Origin: Phycisphaerales bacterium
GTDB taxonomy: Bacteria > Planctomycetota > Phycisphaerae > Phycisphaerales > UBA1924
Assembly (NCBI GenBank): GCA_020427395.1
Contig: JAGQON010000001.1
Location: 124,001 to 188,000, forward strand
Direction of reading: 5' to 3'
Length of the DNA: 64,000 nt
Translations under genes and position numbers: made by a program
Shown here: in pieces, positions 34,492 to 42,859 of the stretch
Layout of the letters: every line of letters begins with the position of its first letter
Numbering within the stretch: the first letter of the stretch is position 1
Notes under the pieces: generated by a model
The model's database searches: none
The model's input: only the letters and a program-made list of their open reading frames with translations
Told to the model about the DNA's origin: nothing

Positions 34492-34515
34492 AGGGGCACT
34501 TGTGCCCCTTTTTTT
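34492..34515 (+). terminator. Terminator of the AT-rich island
   Basis: AGGGGCAC-TT-GTGCCCCT is a perfect 8-bp stem with a 2-base loop and is followed by seven T. It ends the 32735-34466 unit and sits at the 3' end of the convergent thrS. Confidence 0.93.
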
Positions 34516-36592
34516 ACGCCTTCACGGTCTCGAACCGCTGACGCACCGTGCTCCGCCCCTTCGTGCGGTATTCCTCGCTGATCGCGCTCACGAAGCTATC
34601 GAGCGGCATCGAGCCCAGGTCCTTCTCAATCCCAAACGCACGCACCGACACCGCACGGTTCTCCGCGTCACGCGGCCCGACCACGATCAGGTACGGGATC
34701 TTCATCTCCGACCCGTTCTTGATCTTCGCCTGCACGCGCTGGTCGTGATCGTCGAGCGTCGCCCGGATCCCGACCGCGTGCAGGGCGCTCATGACTTCGT
34801 GGGCGTAGTCGTTGCTCTTCTCCGAGATCGGCAGCACCCGAACCTGCTCGGGGGCCAGCCAGACCGGGAACGCGCCGGCGAAGTGCTCGATGAGCACGCC
34901 GATGAACCGCTCCATCGAGCCGAACGGGGCGCGATGGATCATCACCGGGCGGTGCTTCTCGTTGTCCGGGCCTACATAGCTCAGGTCGAACCGCTCAGGC
35001 AGGTTGTAGTCGACCTGCACCGTACCAAGCTGCCACTCGCGACCGATGACATCCTTGACCACGAAGTCAATCTTCGGCCCATAGAACGCGGCTTCGCCGG
35101 GCTCCTCCGTGAACGGCACACCGAGTGTCTGCGCCGCCTCGCGGCACGCCTGCTCGGCCTTGTCCCAGTTCGCCGGGTCGCCCGTGTACTTCCCGCTGTC
35201 CGGATCACGAAGACCCACACGCACGCGGTAGTCCTCCATCCCCAACACGCTGAAGATGGTCTTCACCAGCAATAGGCAGCCTTGCACTTCGTGCGCCACC
35301 TGATCAGGCGTGCAGAAGAGGTGCGCATCGTCCTGCGTGAAGCCGCGCACGCGCGTCATGCCGTTGAGCTCGCCCGATTGCTCCCAGCGGTACACCGTCC
35401 CGAACTCCGCCAGACGCACCGGCAGGTCCTTGTACGAATGCGGCTGCGAATCGAACACCTTGATGTGGTGCGGGCAGTTCATCGGCTTGAGCATGAACCC
35501 CTCGATCTCGCCAGTCGTCATGTGGTTCGAGAGCTGCGCACAGCTGCAGCCCTCCTCGCTCAGCTGCGCCATGTGGTCACGCTCGATCAGCGGCGGGAAC
35601 TGGCTCTCCGCGTAGTACGGGAAGTGCCCCGAGGTCCGGTACAGATCGAGCTTGCCGATGTGCGGCGTAAACACCTCGTGATAACCCTGCTTGGCCAGCT
35701 CCATCGAGATGAAGCTCTGCAGCTCCTTGCGTACCACCGACCCGTTGGGGGTCCAGAGGATCAGCCCCTGCCCGACTGTCTCATCGATGTGGAACAGCTT
35801 GAGCTTCTTGCCCAGCACACGGTGGTCACGCTTCTTGGCCTCCTCAATGCGATCGAGGTACGCGGCCAGATCCTTCTTGCTGAAGAACGCCGTGCCGTAC
35901 ACACGCGTCAGGCGATCGGAGTTCTCATCGCCGTGCCAGTAGCTCGACGCGAGCGACATCACCTTGAACGCGCCGATCCGACCGGTTGAAGGCACATGAG
36001 GCCCGCGGCACAGGTCCTCCCAGTCCCTGCCCGGCTCACCAGTCGCGTAAAAGCTCAGCGACAGCGACCCCGCCTCGTGTGCGCGGTGTGCGTTGTCGAG
36101 CTTGTACTTGGAGCCCTCGCTCTTGACTTTGCTAAGCCCTTCCGAGTACTCCAGCTCATAGCGGGTGAACGGGCGATCCTCTTCGACGATCTTGGCCATC
36201 TCCGCCTCGATCGCCTCGAAGTCACCCTCCTTGAGCGGGCGGTCTTCGGGGAATGCGATGTCGTAGTAGAACCCGTTCTCCAGCGGCGGCCCGTAGACCA
36301 GCATCGCGCCGGGCACGATCCGCTGGATCGCCTCGGCCATGACATGGGCCGTCGAGTGACGAAGCAGGTACATCGCGTTGGGGTCATCCTGCTTGTCGCG
36401 GGTCTTCTCCGTGACCAGCGCCAGCGTGCAGTCCTTATCGATGACGGTGCTCAGATCCGACAGCTCCTCATCAATCAGCGCGCCAACGCACGCCCGCGCG
36501 AGGCGGTCGCCGATCGACATCGCCACATCAAAGGCGCTGACTGGGTGCTCGAATGATTTGACCGATCCGTCAGGGAGGGTGATCTGAGGCAT
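34514..36592 (-). CDS. thrS: Threonyl-tRNA synthetase
   Basis: A 692-residue class II synthetase. The N-terminal TGS domain ([21 protein letters not shown]) is followed by the editing domain with [13 protein letters not shown] (HxxxH) and its partner Cys/His region. The catalytic domain has [32 protein letters not shown] and motif 2/3 elements ([34 protein letters not shown]). The anticodon-binding domain closes the protein ([17 protein letters not shown]). It charges tRNA-Thr and clears Ser-tRNA-Thr. Length is normal for the family. No T-box-like leader is visible. Confidence 0.98.
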   Translation of the reverse strand: [692 protein letters not shown]

Positions 36593-36657
36593 GTTCCTGC
36601 TCGCTCTCGTATGAACGCTGGGGTGAGTCCGTTCGTGTGTTGATCGTAGATGAAAAA

Positions 36658-36679
36658 ACGCCCGGCAGCGGCCGGGCGT
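36658..36679 (-). terminator. Terminator after arsM
   Basis: ACGCCCGGC pairs with GCCGGGCGT (4-base loop). Read on the minus strand it is followed by six T (36653-36658), so it fits as the terminator of the arsR-arsM unit transcribed leftwards. Confidence 0.85.
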
Positions 36680-36790
36680 CGTGTGCGTTTTTCGTGCAAC
36701 AACTACCAGCCGCCGTCAGTCGGGCGAAGTCGTGGTGGTGGTCGCGGTGGTGGTGTTCTGGTTCATGGACTCAACTCTAGGCCAACTTCT

Positions 36791-36832
36791 CCTCCCCCGT
36801 CCTGACGGGGGAGGTGTCACGCGCAGCGTGAC
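36791..36832. repeat. Two-hairpin palindromic repeat element
   Basis: CCTCCCCCGTC pairs with GACGGGGGAGG (36791-36814) and directly after it GTCACGC pairs with GCGTGAC (36816-36832), then GGAGGGGGC. This compound layout is of a type scattered as REP-like copies in many high-GC bacterial genomes. It lies between the arsM 3' end and the thrS start. Confidence 0.7.
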
Positions 36833-36867
36833 GGAGGGGGCTTTCAAAGTCCGAGTGCCCTGATTCC

Positions 36868-37749
36868 TCAGCAGCACCCGCTCCCACAGCAACTCCCATC
36901 GGGCTTGCGGGCGCTGATATCCACGCTCGTAATGAAATCCGCCGCGGTTTTCCCGGTCGGCAGCTGGGCCGCCACCTTCTGATACAGCGGGTCGTTTGCC
37001 TCGACCAGCGCCTTCACATACTCGGGCTTGGGCGTCAGCGAGACCTCCGTAAGCCCGGCGTTGAGCATCTGGTGGCGTAGGTCCTCGACCAGTGCTGCGC
37101 CCGCGATGCACCCCGCCCACGACTCCACGATCCCCTTGACCGACTCGGGCAGGGGCTCGTAGAGCGCCATGTCACTGATGGCAACCCGCCCGCCGGGCTT
37201 GAGCACTCGGGCGATCTCGTTCCAGACCTGCTGCTTGTCCAGCGACAGGTTCAGCACGCAGTTGCTCATGACCACATCCACCGAGCGGTCCTCAACCGGC
37301 AGGTGCTCGATCTCGCCCAGACGGAACTCGACATTGTCCAGCCCCGTGGTTTCCCTGTAGTGGCCCAGGTTCGTCCGTGCCTTGCTGATCATCTCCGCCG
37401 TCATGTCCACGCCGATCGCCCTGCCGGTCTTTCCGACCTTCGGCCCCGCCAGGAACAGGTCGAACCCGCCGCCCGACCCGAGATCGAGCACCGTTTCGCC
37501 GGGCTTGAGATTCGCGATCACATTCGGGTTCCCGCAAGAGAGACCCATGTTCGCGTCCGCCGGCAGCGCCTCGAGCTCTGCCCGCGTATACCCGATCTGC
37601 TCGGCCAGCACATCCGGATCGATCGACTCGGTCACGCCGCACGCCCCGGCGCAGCAGCAGCTGTCCGTCCCCGCGGCCTTGTTGCTCGTCTTGGCGATAT
37701 TCGAGTAATCGCTGCGTATCTGGTCCCGGATGGCTTCGTTGGTACTCAT
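36868..37749 (-). CDS. arsM: Arsenite methyltransferase
   Basis: A 293-residue SAM-dependent methyltransferase that methylates arsenite to volatile or less toxic species. The SAM motif is [17 protein letters not shown]. The three catalytic cysteines sit at Cys72 (SCGNPN), Cys164 (MSNCVLNL) and Cys214 (WAGCIAG), matching the known ArsM triad. Extra Cys clusters occur at both ends: SCCCAGACG near residue 31 and SCCGSGCC at the C-terminus, which could pick up As(III). Its ATG overlaps the arsR stop by four bases, forming an arsR-arsM operon. Confidence 0.95.
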   Translation of the reverse strand: MSTNEAIRDQIRSDYSNIAKTSNKAAGTDSCCCAGACGVTESIDPDVLAEQIGYTRAELEALPADANMGLSCGNPNVIANLKPGETVLDLGSGGGFDLFLAGPKVGKTGRAIGVDMTAEMISKARTNLGHYRETTGLDNVEFRLGEIEHLPVEDRSVDVVMSNCVLNLSLDKQQVWNEIARVLKPGGRVAISDMALYEPLPESVKGIVESWAGCIAGAALVEDLRHQMLNAGLTEVSLTPKPEYVKALVEANDPLYQKVAAQLPTGKTAADFITSVDISARKPDGSCCGSGCC

Positions 37750-38210
37750 GGCTGGACTCCTTGCCGATCATCGGCAGTGGGGGTGTTGGTTGCTTCGGGC
37801 GGGCAGCAAGACAGGTCGGGGCAGCACCCCTCCCGCTGCATCCGCGCCAGCTCGCCCGGCTCGATCGCGTCGATGTTCGACAGCGTCGCCCGGTCCTGCT
37901 TGATCAGTTCGTCCTGCAGCGCGTGTGTTCGAACCATCGCGATCGCATCGCGAACTGGGCTGCTCGGATCGTCGGGTAGCTTGTAGTGCACCCAGCGCCC
38001 CTCGCGCCGCGATTGCAGCAGCCCCGCATCGCGCAGCTGCCCGAGGTGCTTGGAGATCGAAGCGTTCGAGAGGTCGATCAGCGCCACCAGCTGGCAGACG
38101 CAGCGTTCCTGGTCCAGGCAAGCCGCGAGCAGGCGCAGTCGGTTGGGGTCCGCCAAGGCCGCGGAAACACGGGAGAGGGCGTCGATCGGGCTGGTTGCTT
38201 GATTTCTCAT
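37746..38210 (-). CDS. arsR: ArsR-family arsenic-responsive repressor
   Basis: A 154-residue winged-helix repressor starting MRNQATSPIDALSRVSAALA. The DNA-binding part is LSNASISKHLGQLRDAGLLQSRREGRWVHYKL. The metal site ERCVCQL has Cys37 and Cys39, as in ArsR proteins that release DNA on binding As(III) or Sb(III). The C-terminus, beyond the usual ArsR length, holds EGCCPDLSCCPPE, a further Cys-rich cluster not needed in the standard family. It precedes arsM in one operon and presumably represses it. Confidence 0.9.
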   Translation of the reverse strand: MRNQATSPIDALSRVSAALADPNRLRLLAACLDQERCVCQLVALIDLSNASISKHLGQLRDAGLLQSRREGRWVHYKLPDDPSSPVRDAIAMVRTHALQDELIKQDRATLSNIDAIEPGELARMQREGCCPDLSCCPPEATNTPTADDRQGVQP

Positions 38211-38300
38211 TTTCCTAAACAAGAAAATAGGATGCGGGACGCCCTGAAACAAGCATGCGGCCAAGAAAAAACGGGCCCAGCCGGAAAATCAATCAAAATC

Positions 38301-38328
38301 TTGGATATATCAGAACTCGATATATACT
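38301..38328 (+). promoter_or_regulatory. Promoter and likely PadR operator
   Basis: TTGGAT (38301-38306), a 16-base spacer and TATACT (38323-38328) sit about 40 bases before the padR ATG. A perfect inverted repeat, ATATATC-7 bases-GATATAT (38305-38325), lies between the two boxes, as expected for an autoregulating repressor. It could alternatively serve the divergent arsR. Confidence 0.6.
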
Positions 38329-38369
38329 TGATCTGTATATTGAGCCGAAGCAGACGCAAGGATTCAACC

Positions 38370-38738
38370 ATGCTCAACCTCAAGCAAGACCATTCCACAC
38401 TCGTCGTCCTCTCAGTGCTCGCCGACGGCCCGTCCTACGGCTACGCCATCTCCAAAGCCATCGCCGCCAAGTCCGATGGGCACTTCAAGCTCACCGCCTC
38501 GGGCATGTACCCGCTGCTCACCAAGCTCGAGAAGCAGGGCCTCGTCAGCACCAGCTGGGAAGAGGTCAAGGCCGAGGGTGCCGACCCCGACGCCAGCGGG
38601 CGCAAACGCAAGTGGTACACGCTCAGCCCCAAGGGACGCCGACAACTCGATAAGCACATCGAGGCCCACAAGCAGATGCTGCACCTGCTCGATAACTTCC
38701 TCGCCCCCGCACACACCTCCACGAGCCCCAGCACATGA
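38370..38738 (+). CDS. PadR-family transcriptional regulator
   Basis: A 122-residue winged-helix protein starting MLNLKQDHSTLVVLSVLADG. STLVVLSVLADGPSYGYAISKAI, KLTASGMYPLLTKLEKQGLVSTSWEE and RKRKWYTLSPKGRRQLDKHIEAH are all PadR signature elements, ending in a dimer helix. An insert (KAEGADPDASG) lies in the wing. PadR proteins usually repress a nearby membrane protein gene. Here the TGA overlaps the ATG of a membrane protein gene (ATGA), which is the likely target. The inverted repeat in the promoter supports autoregulation. Confidence 0.9.
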   Translation: MLNLKQDHSTLVVLSVLADGPSYGYAISKAIAAKSDGHFKLTASGMYPLLTKLEKQGLVSTSWEEVKAEGADPDASGRKRKWYTLSPKGRRQLDKHIEAHKQMLHLLDNFLAPAHTSTSPST

Positions 38739-40327
38739 AACGCACCATGGGGATCAACCCGCCGACCTCGCGCGACGCGATCGAGTCCTGGCTCGATGTG
38801 CTCGTGTCGATGCTCAACCTCCCGCCGTCGCAGCGCACCCAGGTCCGCGACGAGCTCGAAGACCACCTGCGCTCGCGCGTTGATGACCTGCTCATCATGG
38901 GCAAGACCGAGCCCGCAGCGATCCAGACCGCAATCCACGAGCTAGGCGAGACCGCCGAGCTCGCCAAGCTGATATCCAGCGCCAGCCGAACCCGAACCAC
39001 ATTCAGGAGATTCGCCATGAACGCCACATTCTTCGTCCTCGCCGGCTCCATCCTCACCGCGAGCGTCAGCATGATGATGCCCAACGCGTCGTCGGGAGTT
39101 GCGATGCCGCAGATCATGTCAGTTGAATCGAATGCAGCCGAACCGGAGGCACACCGCTTCGATGAGCGCCATTCGTTCAACATCGTGAACGCCTCTACGA
39201 ACGACAAGTTCAACGCGATCGCCGATGCATTCGGGCTCGAAGTGAGGATGAGCAGTGAATGCCGGGAGCAACTCATGCTGCACGGTGTCTTTGATCACTC
39301 GTTCGACTTCACCGGCGAGTTCACACTCGAAGAGGCGATCAGGGCCATGAAAGAGCGATACCAGTTGTACTTGATGGGGATCGAGCTTGTCCATAACGAT
39401 CGCTACCTTGAGATCCTGACCGATCACGAGTACCAGCGATCCAAGGTCGAGATCCGTGCATATCCGATCCCGTCGTGGGCCGTCACAAACGACGACCAAC
39501 TCCAGTTCGGCATGTCGATCGAGCAACTCATCAGCACCAAGCACGATCTCGATTACACCACCATCCAGCCCATCAACGGCTCACTCGTGGTCGCCGCTCC
39601 GCCCGAGATCCATGCCGAGATCATCGACATGGCCGCCCAACTCAAGGTGCTGGCCGCCGAAATGCAGGCCAAAAACCAGGCACGCCTCGATCATCAACGA
39701 CTGATCAAAGAACAACAGCTCCGCAAACTCCAAAGCGAGTACGAAACCGCGAAAGCGAAATACCTCGAAGCCAATCGCCAGCTCGGCATGCTCCAGGGCG
39801 AGATATCCCAGCTCGATTCGCAGCGGCTCCGAGATATCCGGGGACTGAGCATGCCCACCGATGATGCCAAAGAGAAGATCAATGCGCAGTATCTCCCCAA
39901 GATCGATGCGATAAGCATGCATGTCGCCGAGTACAGATTCGAGGTCGATGAAGCCAAAGCCCGCTTCGAGCGACTTCAATCCATCCTCATCGATGCAGAG
40001 GCAGACCTGATCCTCTCCAACCTCAACGAGCCCATCGACGCGGGCTGGGAGGGGACCAGTCGCAGCACGCAGGGAACGATGCAGACCGTGGCGATCCACG
40101 GCCCAGATGGAGTCCGTTCCGGTATCTACCAACTCCCCGAGCAAGGCCACCTCACCGTCTCTCGCCTGCTGATGGCCGCGAATGTTCAGGACCTCTCGAC
40201 CAAGGTCACCCTCAAGCGTGACGGCGAGATCAAGCCCATCGGGCTTGCGGGCGAGATCATCAGCGGCGAAATCGAGGACACAACGCTCATCGCGGATGAT
40301 CAAGTCGTGATTTCCGCCGCCCAGTAA
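38735..40327 (+). CDS. Membrane protein with coiled coil and SLBB-like tail
   Basis: A 530-residue protein starting within the padR stop. Residues 10-85 (SRDAIESWLDVLVSMLNLPPSQRTQVRDELEDHLRSRVDDLL) resemble the HAAS/permease-prefix signalling domain found beside PadR genes. One helix at 92-115 follows. Residues 150-280 form a secretin-like N0/N1-type alpha-beta part (AIADAFGLEVRM, FTLEEAIRAMKERY). Then comes a long coiled coil (285-430), and an SLBB-like end (GHLTVSRLLMAANVQDLSTKVTLKRDG). The likely site is the cytoplasmic membrane with most of the chain outside. Function is unknown. Confidence 0.7.
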   Translation: MKRTMGINPPTSRDAIESWLDVLVSMLNLPPSQRTQVRDELEDHLRSRVDDLLIMGKTEPAAIQTAIHELGETAELAKLISSASRTRTTFRRFAMNATFFVLAGSILTASVSMMMPNASSGVAMPQIMSVESNAAEPEAHRFDERHSFNIVNASTNDKFNAIADAFGLEVRMSSECREQLMLHGVFDHSFDFTGEFTLEEAIRAMKERYQLYLMGIELVHNDRYLEILTDHEYQRSKVEIRAYPIPSWAVTNDDQLQFGMSIEQLISTKHDLDYTTIQPINGSLVVAAPPEIHAEIIDMAAQLKVLAAEMQAKNQARLDHQRLIKEQQLRKLQSEYETAKAKYLEANRQLGMLQGEISQLDSQRLRDIRGLSMPTDDAKEKINAQYLPKIDAISMHVAEYRFEVDEAKARFERLQSILIDAEADLILSNLNEPIDAGWEGTSRSTQGTMQTVAIHGPDGVRSGIYQLPEQGHLTVSRLLMAANVQDLSTKVTLKRDGEIKPIGLAGEIISGEIEDTTLIADDQVVISAAQ

Positions 40328-40384
40328 CCACGATTCAGGCAAGGTCGGGGATTCTCAGATACAATCTGTAGAGAGTTCCCACCC

Positions 40385-40891
40385 ATGATCTGCCCATATT
40401 GTGCCCACAACCAGGACAAGGTCATCGACTCCCGCTCCACCGAAGGTGGGGCGGTGATTCGTCGTCGCCGCCACTGCCTCAAGTGCGAGAAGCGATTCAC
40501 CACCTACGAACGCGTCGAGCCCGCCGGACGCCTTATGGTCGTCAAACGCGACGGCTCCCGTGTGCCATTCAGCCCCGAGAACATCATGCGCGGCGTCTCC
40601 AACGCCTGCGGCAAGCGCCCCATCTCCGAAGACATCAAGCAGGCCCTCGCCACCGCCGTCGAGGAGGAACTCCACGCCGAGTACGAGCGTGAGGTCCCCT
40701 CCCAGCTCGTCGGCGAGCGCGTCATGGCCAAGCTCCGCAATGTGGACAAGATCGCCTACATCCGCTTCGCGACCGAACACCTCCAGCTCTCCACGCTCGA
40801 GGACATCCAGCGCGAGCTCGACGACCTCTCCACCCGCCCGACCACCGGCGAAGACCAGCAGGACCTCTTCGCCGCCCGCAGTGCGAAATAG
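40385..40891 (+). CDS. nrdR: Transcriptional repressor NrdR
   Basis: A 168-residue protein. The N-terminal zinc ribbon uses Cys3, Cys6, Cys31 and Cys34 (MICPYCAHNQDKVIDSR, HCLKCEKRFTTYERV). The ATP-cone follows (LMVVKRDGSRVPFSPENIMRGVSNACGKRPIS). NrdR senses the ATP/dATP balance and represses ribonucleotide reductase genes. It is usually 150-160 residues; the last ten form a short polar tail here. No nrd gene lies in the window, so its target boxes are elsewhere. A palindromic repeat element follows its stop. Confidence 0.96.
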   Translation: MICPYCAHNQDKVIDSRSTEGGAVIRRRRHCLKCEKRFTTYERVEPAGRLMVVKRDGSRVPFSPENIMRGVSNACGKRPISEDIKQALATAVEEELHAEYEREVPSQLVGERVMAKLRNVDKIAYIRFATEHLQLSTLEDIQRELDDLSTRPTTGEDQQDLFAARSAK

Positions 40892-40901
40892 TCTCGTTGC
40901 A

Positions 40902-40991
40902 GGGTGCCACTACTCGCGGCTTGCCGCGCAGTAGTGCTCTTGGCAAGTTTATAAGACACTACTGCGCCGAAAACGGCGAGTAGTGGCACCC
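40902..40991. repeat. REPIN-like nested palindrome
   Basis: A perfect 15-bp outer inverted repeat, GGGTGCCACTACTCG (40902-40916) with CGAGTAGTGGCACCC (40977-40991). Inside are a second, GCGCAGTAGTG (40926-40936) with CACTACTGCGC (40957-40967), and two local hairpins (CACTACT...AGTAGTG at 40909-40936 and CACTACTGCGCCG-AAAA-CGGCGAGTAGTG at 40957-40986). The design of two REP-like hairpins in opposite orientation is that of a REPIN. Confidence 0.85.
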
Positions 40992-41046
40992 AGAGTCAGT
41001 TCGCATACAATCACCTACGCCGAACCACACGACGAAAGGTGATCCC

Positions 41047-41778
41047 ATGGCCTCCAAAGTCCGAAACACCCCCGCCGAATGCTTCGAAGGCCTCGCCGAG
41101 CAGGGCATCCTCAAAGACGGCATGATGTGCATGGTGGGGGGCTTCGGGCTCTGCGGCATCCCCGAGCAGCTCATCATCGCCCTGCGGGACACCGGCACCA
41201 AGGACCTCACCTGCGTCTCCAACAACGCCGGCGTCGACGACTGGGGGCTTGGGCTCCTGCTACAAACCAAGCAGATCAGGAAGATGATCTCCAGCTATGT
41301 GGGCGAGAATGAGGAGTTCGCCCGCCAGTTCCTCAGCAACGAGCTCGAGGTCGAGTTCAACCCTCAGGGCACACTCGCCGAGCGCGTCCGCGCCGGCGGA
41401 GCGGGCATTCCCGCGTTCTACACCGCGACCGGGTACGGCACCAGCGTCGCTGAGGGCAAGGAGACCCGCGTCTTCGCCACCCCCAACGGCGGGCAGGAAC
41501 GCCCGTATGTCATGGAGACCGGGCTCTTTGGCGACCTCGCTCTCGTCAAGGCCGCCAAGGCCGACGAGTTCGGTAACCTCGTCTTCCATGTCACCGCCCG
41601 CAACTTCAACCCCGACATGGCGACGGCCGCCCGCTTCACCATCGCCGAGGTCGAAGAGATCGTCCCCACCGGCTCGCTGCACCCCGATGAGATCCACCTC
41701 CCCGGCGCGTATGTCGATCGCATCGTGAAAACGACGAGCGAGAAACGCATCGAGCAGCGCACCACCAGCCCCGCCTGA
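41047..41778 (+). CDS. scoA: 3-oxoacid CoA-transferase subunit A
   Basis: A 243-residue protein with the class I CoA-transferase alpha features [32 protein letters not shown] and the Gly-rich [22 protein letters not shown]. Together with subunit B it moves CoA between succinyl-CoA and a 3-oxo acid such as acetoacetate. The matching B subunit (scoB, 50972) is about 9 kb downstream on the same strand instead of adjacent, which is odd for this pair. A GAAAGG site precedes the ATG. It is followed by unrelated small membrane proteins. Confidence 0.93.
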   Translation: MASKVRNTPAECFEGLAEQGILKDGMMCMVGGFGLCGIPEQLIIALRDTGTKDLTCVSNNAGVDDWGLGLLLQTKQIRKMISSYVGENEEFARQFLSNELEVEFNPQGTLAERVRAGGAGIPAFYTATGYGTSVAEGKETRVFATPNGGQERPYVMETGLFGDLALVKAAKADEFGNLVFHVTARNFNPDMATAARFTIAEVEEIVPTGSLHPDEIHLPGAYVDRIVKTTSEKRIEQRTTSPA

Positions 41779-41786
41779 GCCTATCG

Positions 41787-42461
41787 ATGCTCGAACTCAT
41801 CCTCGTCCTCGTGCTGATCCCGATGCTGCTCGCCTTCGCGATCACGGCGTTTGGCATATCGCAGGTCAAAGCACTCTCCTCGCACAAGTCCGCCCTGACG
41901 CCCGTCGACATTGACGATGAGCAGAAAGAGCTCAACGACATGGGCGAGTTCATCGACTGGGCCGACGCCAACGGCTTCGTCTGGATCGATGCCTACCGCG
42001 CCACTTTCCCCGGCATCGCACTCAAGCCGCTCGTACTCGCCTGGCAGCGAGACGATGGCACCTACTTGACCGCCTACAAAATGGGCAACGCGATTGCCTG
42101 CGATCTGCTCACCTCGTTCGATGAGCAAGGTGAGAGCGTTCTCACCACCTCGCGCACCAAGTCCGGGCAGCCACACCCGACATATCCCACGGCCTACACG
42201 CAGGTCTTCCCCTCGGTGGATCTCGATACGCTCCTGCGGCACCATCACGAAGCACTCGACTTCCTCCAAACCAGCATGGGCAAACTCCCGCACGCGACAT
42301 CCATGCCCTTCGAGGCCTTCTTCCTCCATGTGCTCCGCCAGCAGATGCTGTATATTCGAACCATTCCTGTGTGGCAGCTGCGATTCACCTACTGGTGGCT
42401 GAGGCGTCACCGATTCAAGAACATCCCCGTGACCCAGAAGTACGACTTCAACTTCGGGTGA
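41787..42461 (+). CDS. Membrane-anchored hypothetical protein
   Basis: A 224-residue protein. Residues 1-25 (MLELILVLVLIPMLLAFAITAFG) form one N-terminal transmembrane anchor. The remaining soluble part has an acidic stretch (PVDIDDEQKELNDMGEFIDWADANGFVWIDAYRATF), a beta-rich section (VLAWQRDDGTYLTAYKMGNA) and a basic end. No family was recognised. It is 8 bases from scoA and 14 bases from the next gene, so a shared transcript is likely. The pair of aromatic segments suggests a small alpha+beta domain on one face of the membrane. Confidence 0.6.
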   Translation: MLELILVLVLIPMLLAFAITAFGISQVKALSSHKSALTPVDIDDEQKELNDMGEFIDWADANGFVWIDAYRATFPGIALKPLVLAWQRDDGTYLTAYKMGNAIACDLLTSFDEQGESVLTTSRTKSGQPHPTYPTAYTQVFPSVDLDTLLRHHHEALDFLQTSMGKLPHATSMPFEAFFLHVLRQQMLYIRTIPVWQLRFTYWWLRRHRFKNIPVTQKYDFNFG

Positions 42462-42475
42462 TACAAGGTACGATC

Positions 42476-42859
42476 ATGGACCAGCCGCAGAACACAACGA
42501 CACAACATCGTGGCTTCATCGATCGCTTCCTCAACGACACGCCCCCGTCCAGGCTGCTTGTGTGGTGCTTTGTCGCTCTCTTGCTCGCCGCGATTTCGGG
42601 CATCGGTGCGATGAAGATCGAAACTGGATGGAACCTCAACGCATCGATCGAGGAGTGGCGTGTGACCACAACCTGGGGCGATGCACCAACCGTCTACACA
42701 GATACATCGAGCGATCCGAACAGGGCACCGCTGTGGCGACGAACCCTGCCTTTAATACTCAATGTGTGCGTGTTTGTCTTTGGAGTGATCGGCGGGCTGC
42801 TTCCCATGTGGACAGTCGGTAGACTCATATCTGACGCCATCCGAGAGGGACACCCATGA
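42476..42859 (+). CDS. Small two-helix membrane protein
   Basis: A 127-residue protein starting MDQPQNTTTQHRG. Two hydrophobic helices, LLVWCFVALLLAAISGIGAMK and LILNVCVFVFGVIGGLLPMWTVG, flank a polar extracytoplasmic loop of about 40 residues. No family is recognised. It belongs to a short run of small membrane proteins after scoA; its TGA overlaps the ATG of the LapA-like gene as ATGA. Its start was chosen because the upstream in-frame codons lie inside the previous gene's end. Confidence 0.6.
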   Translation: MDQPQNTTTQHRGFIDRFLNDTPPSRLLVWCFVALLLAAISGIGAMKIETGWNLNASIEEWRVTTTWGDAPTVYTDTSSDPNRAPLWRRTLPLILNVCVFVFGVIGGLLPMWTVGRLISDAIREGHP

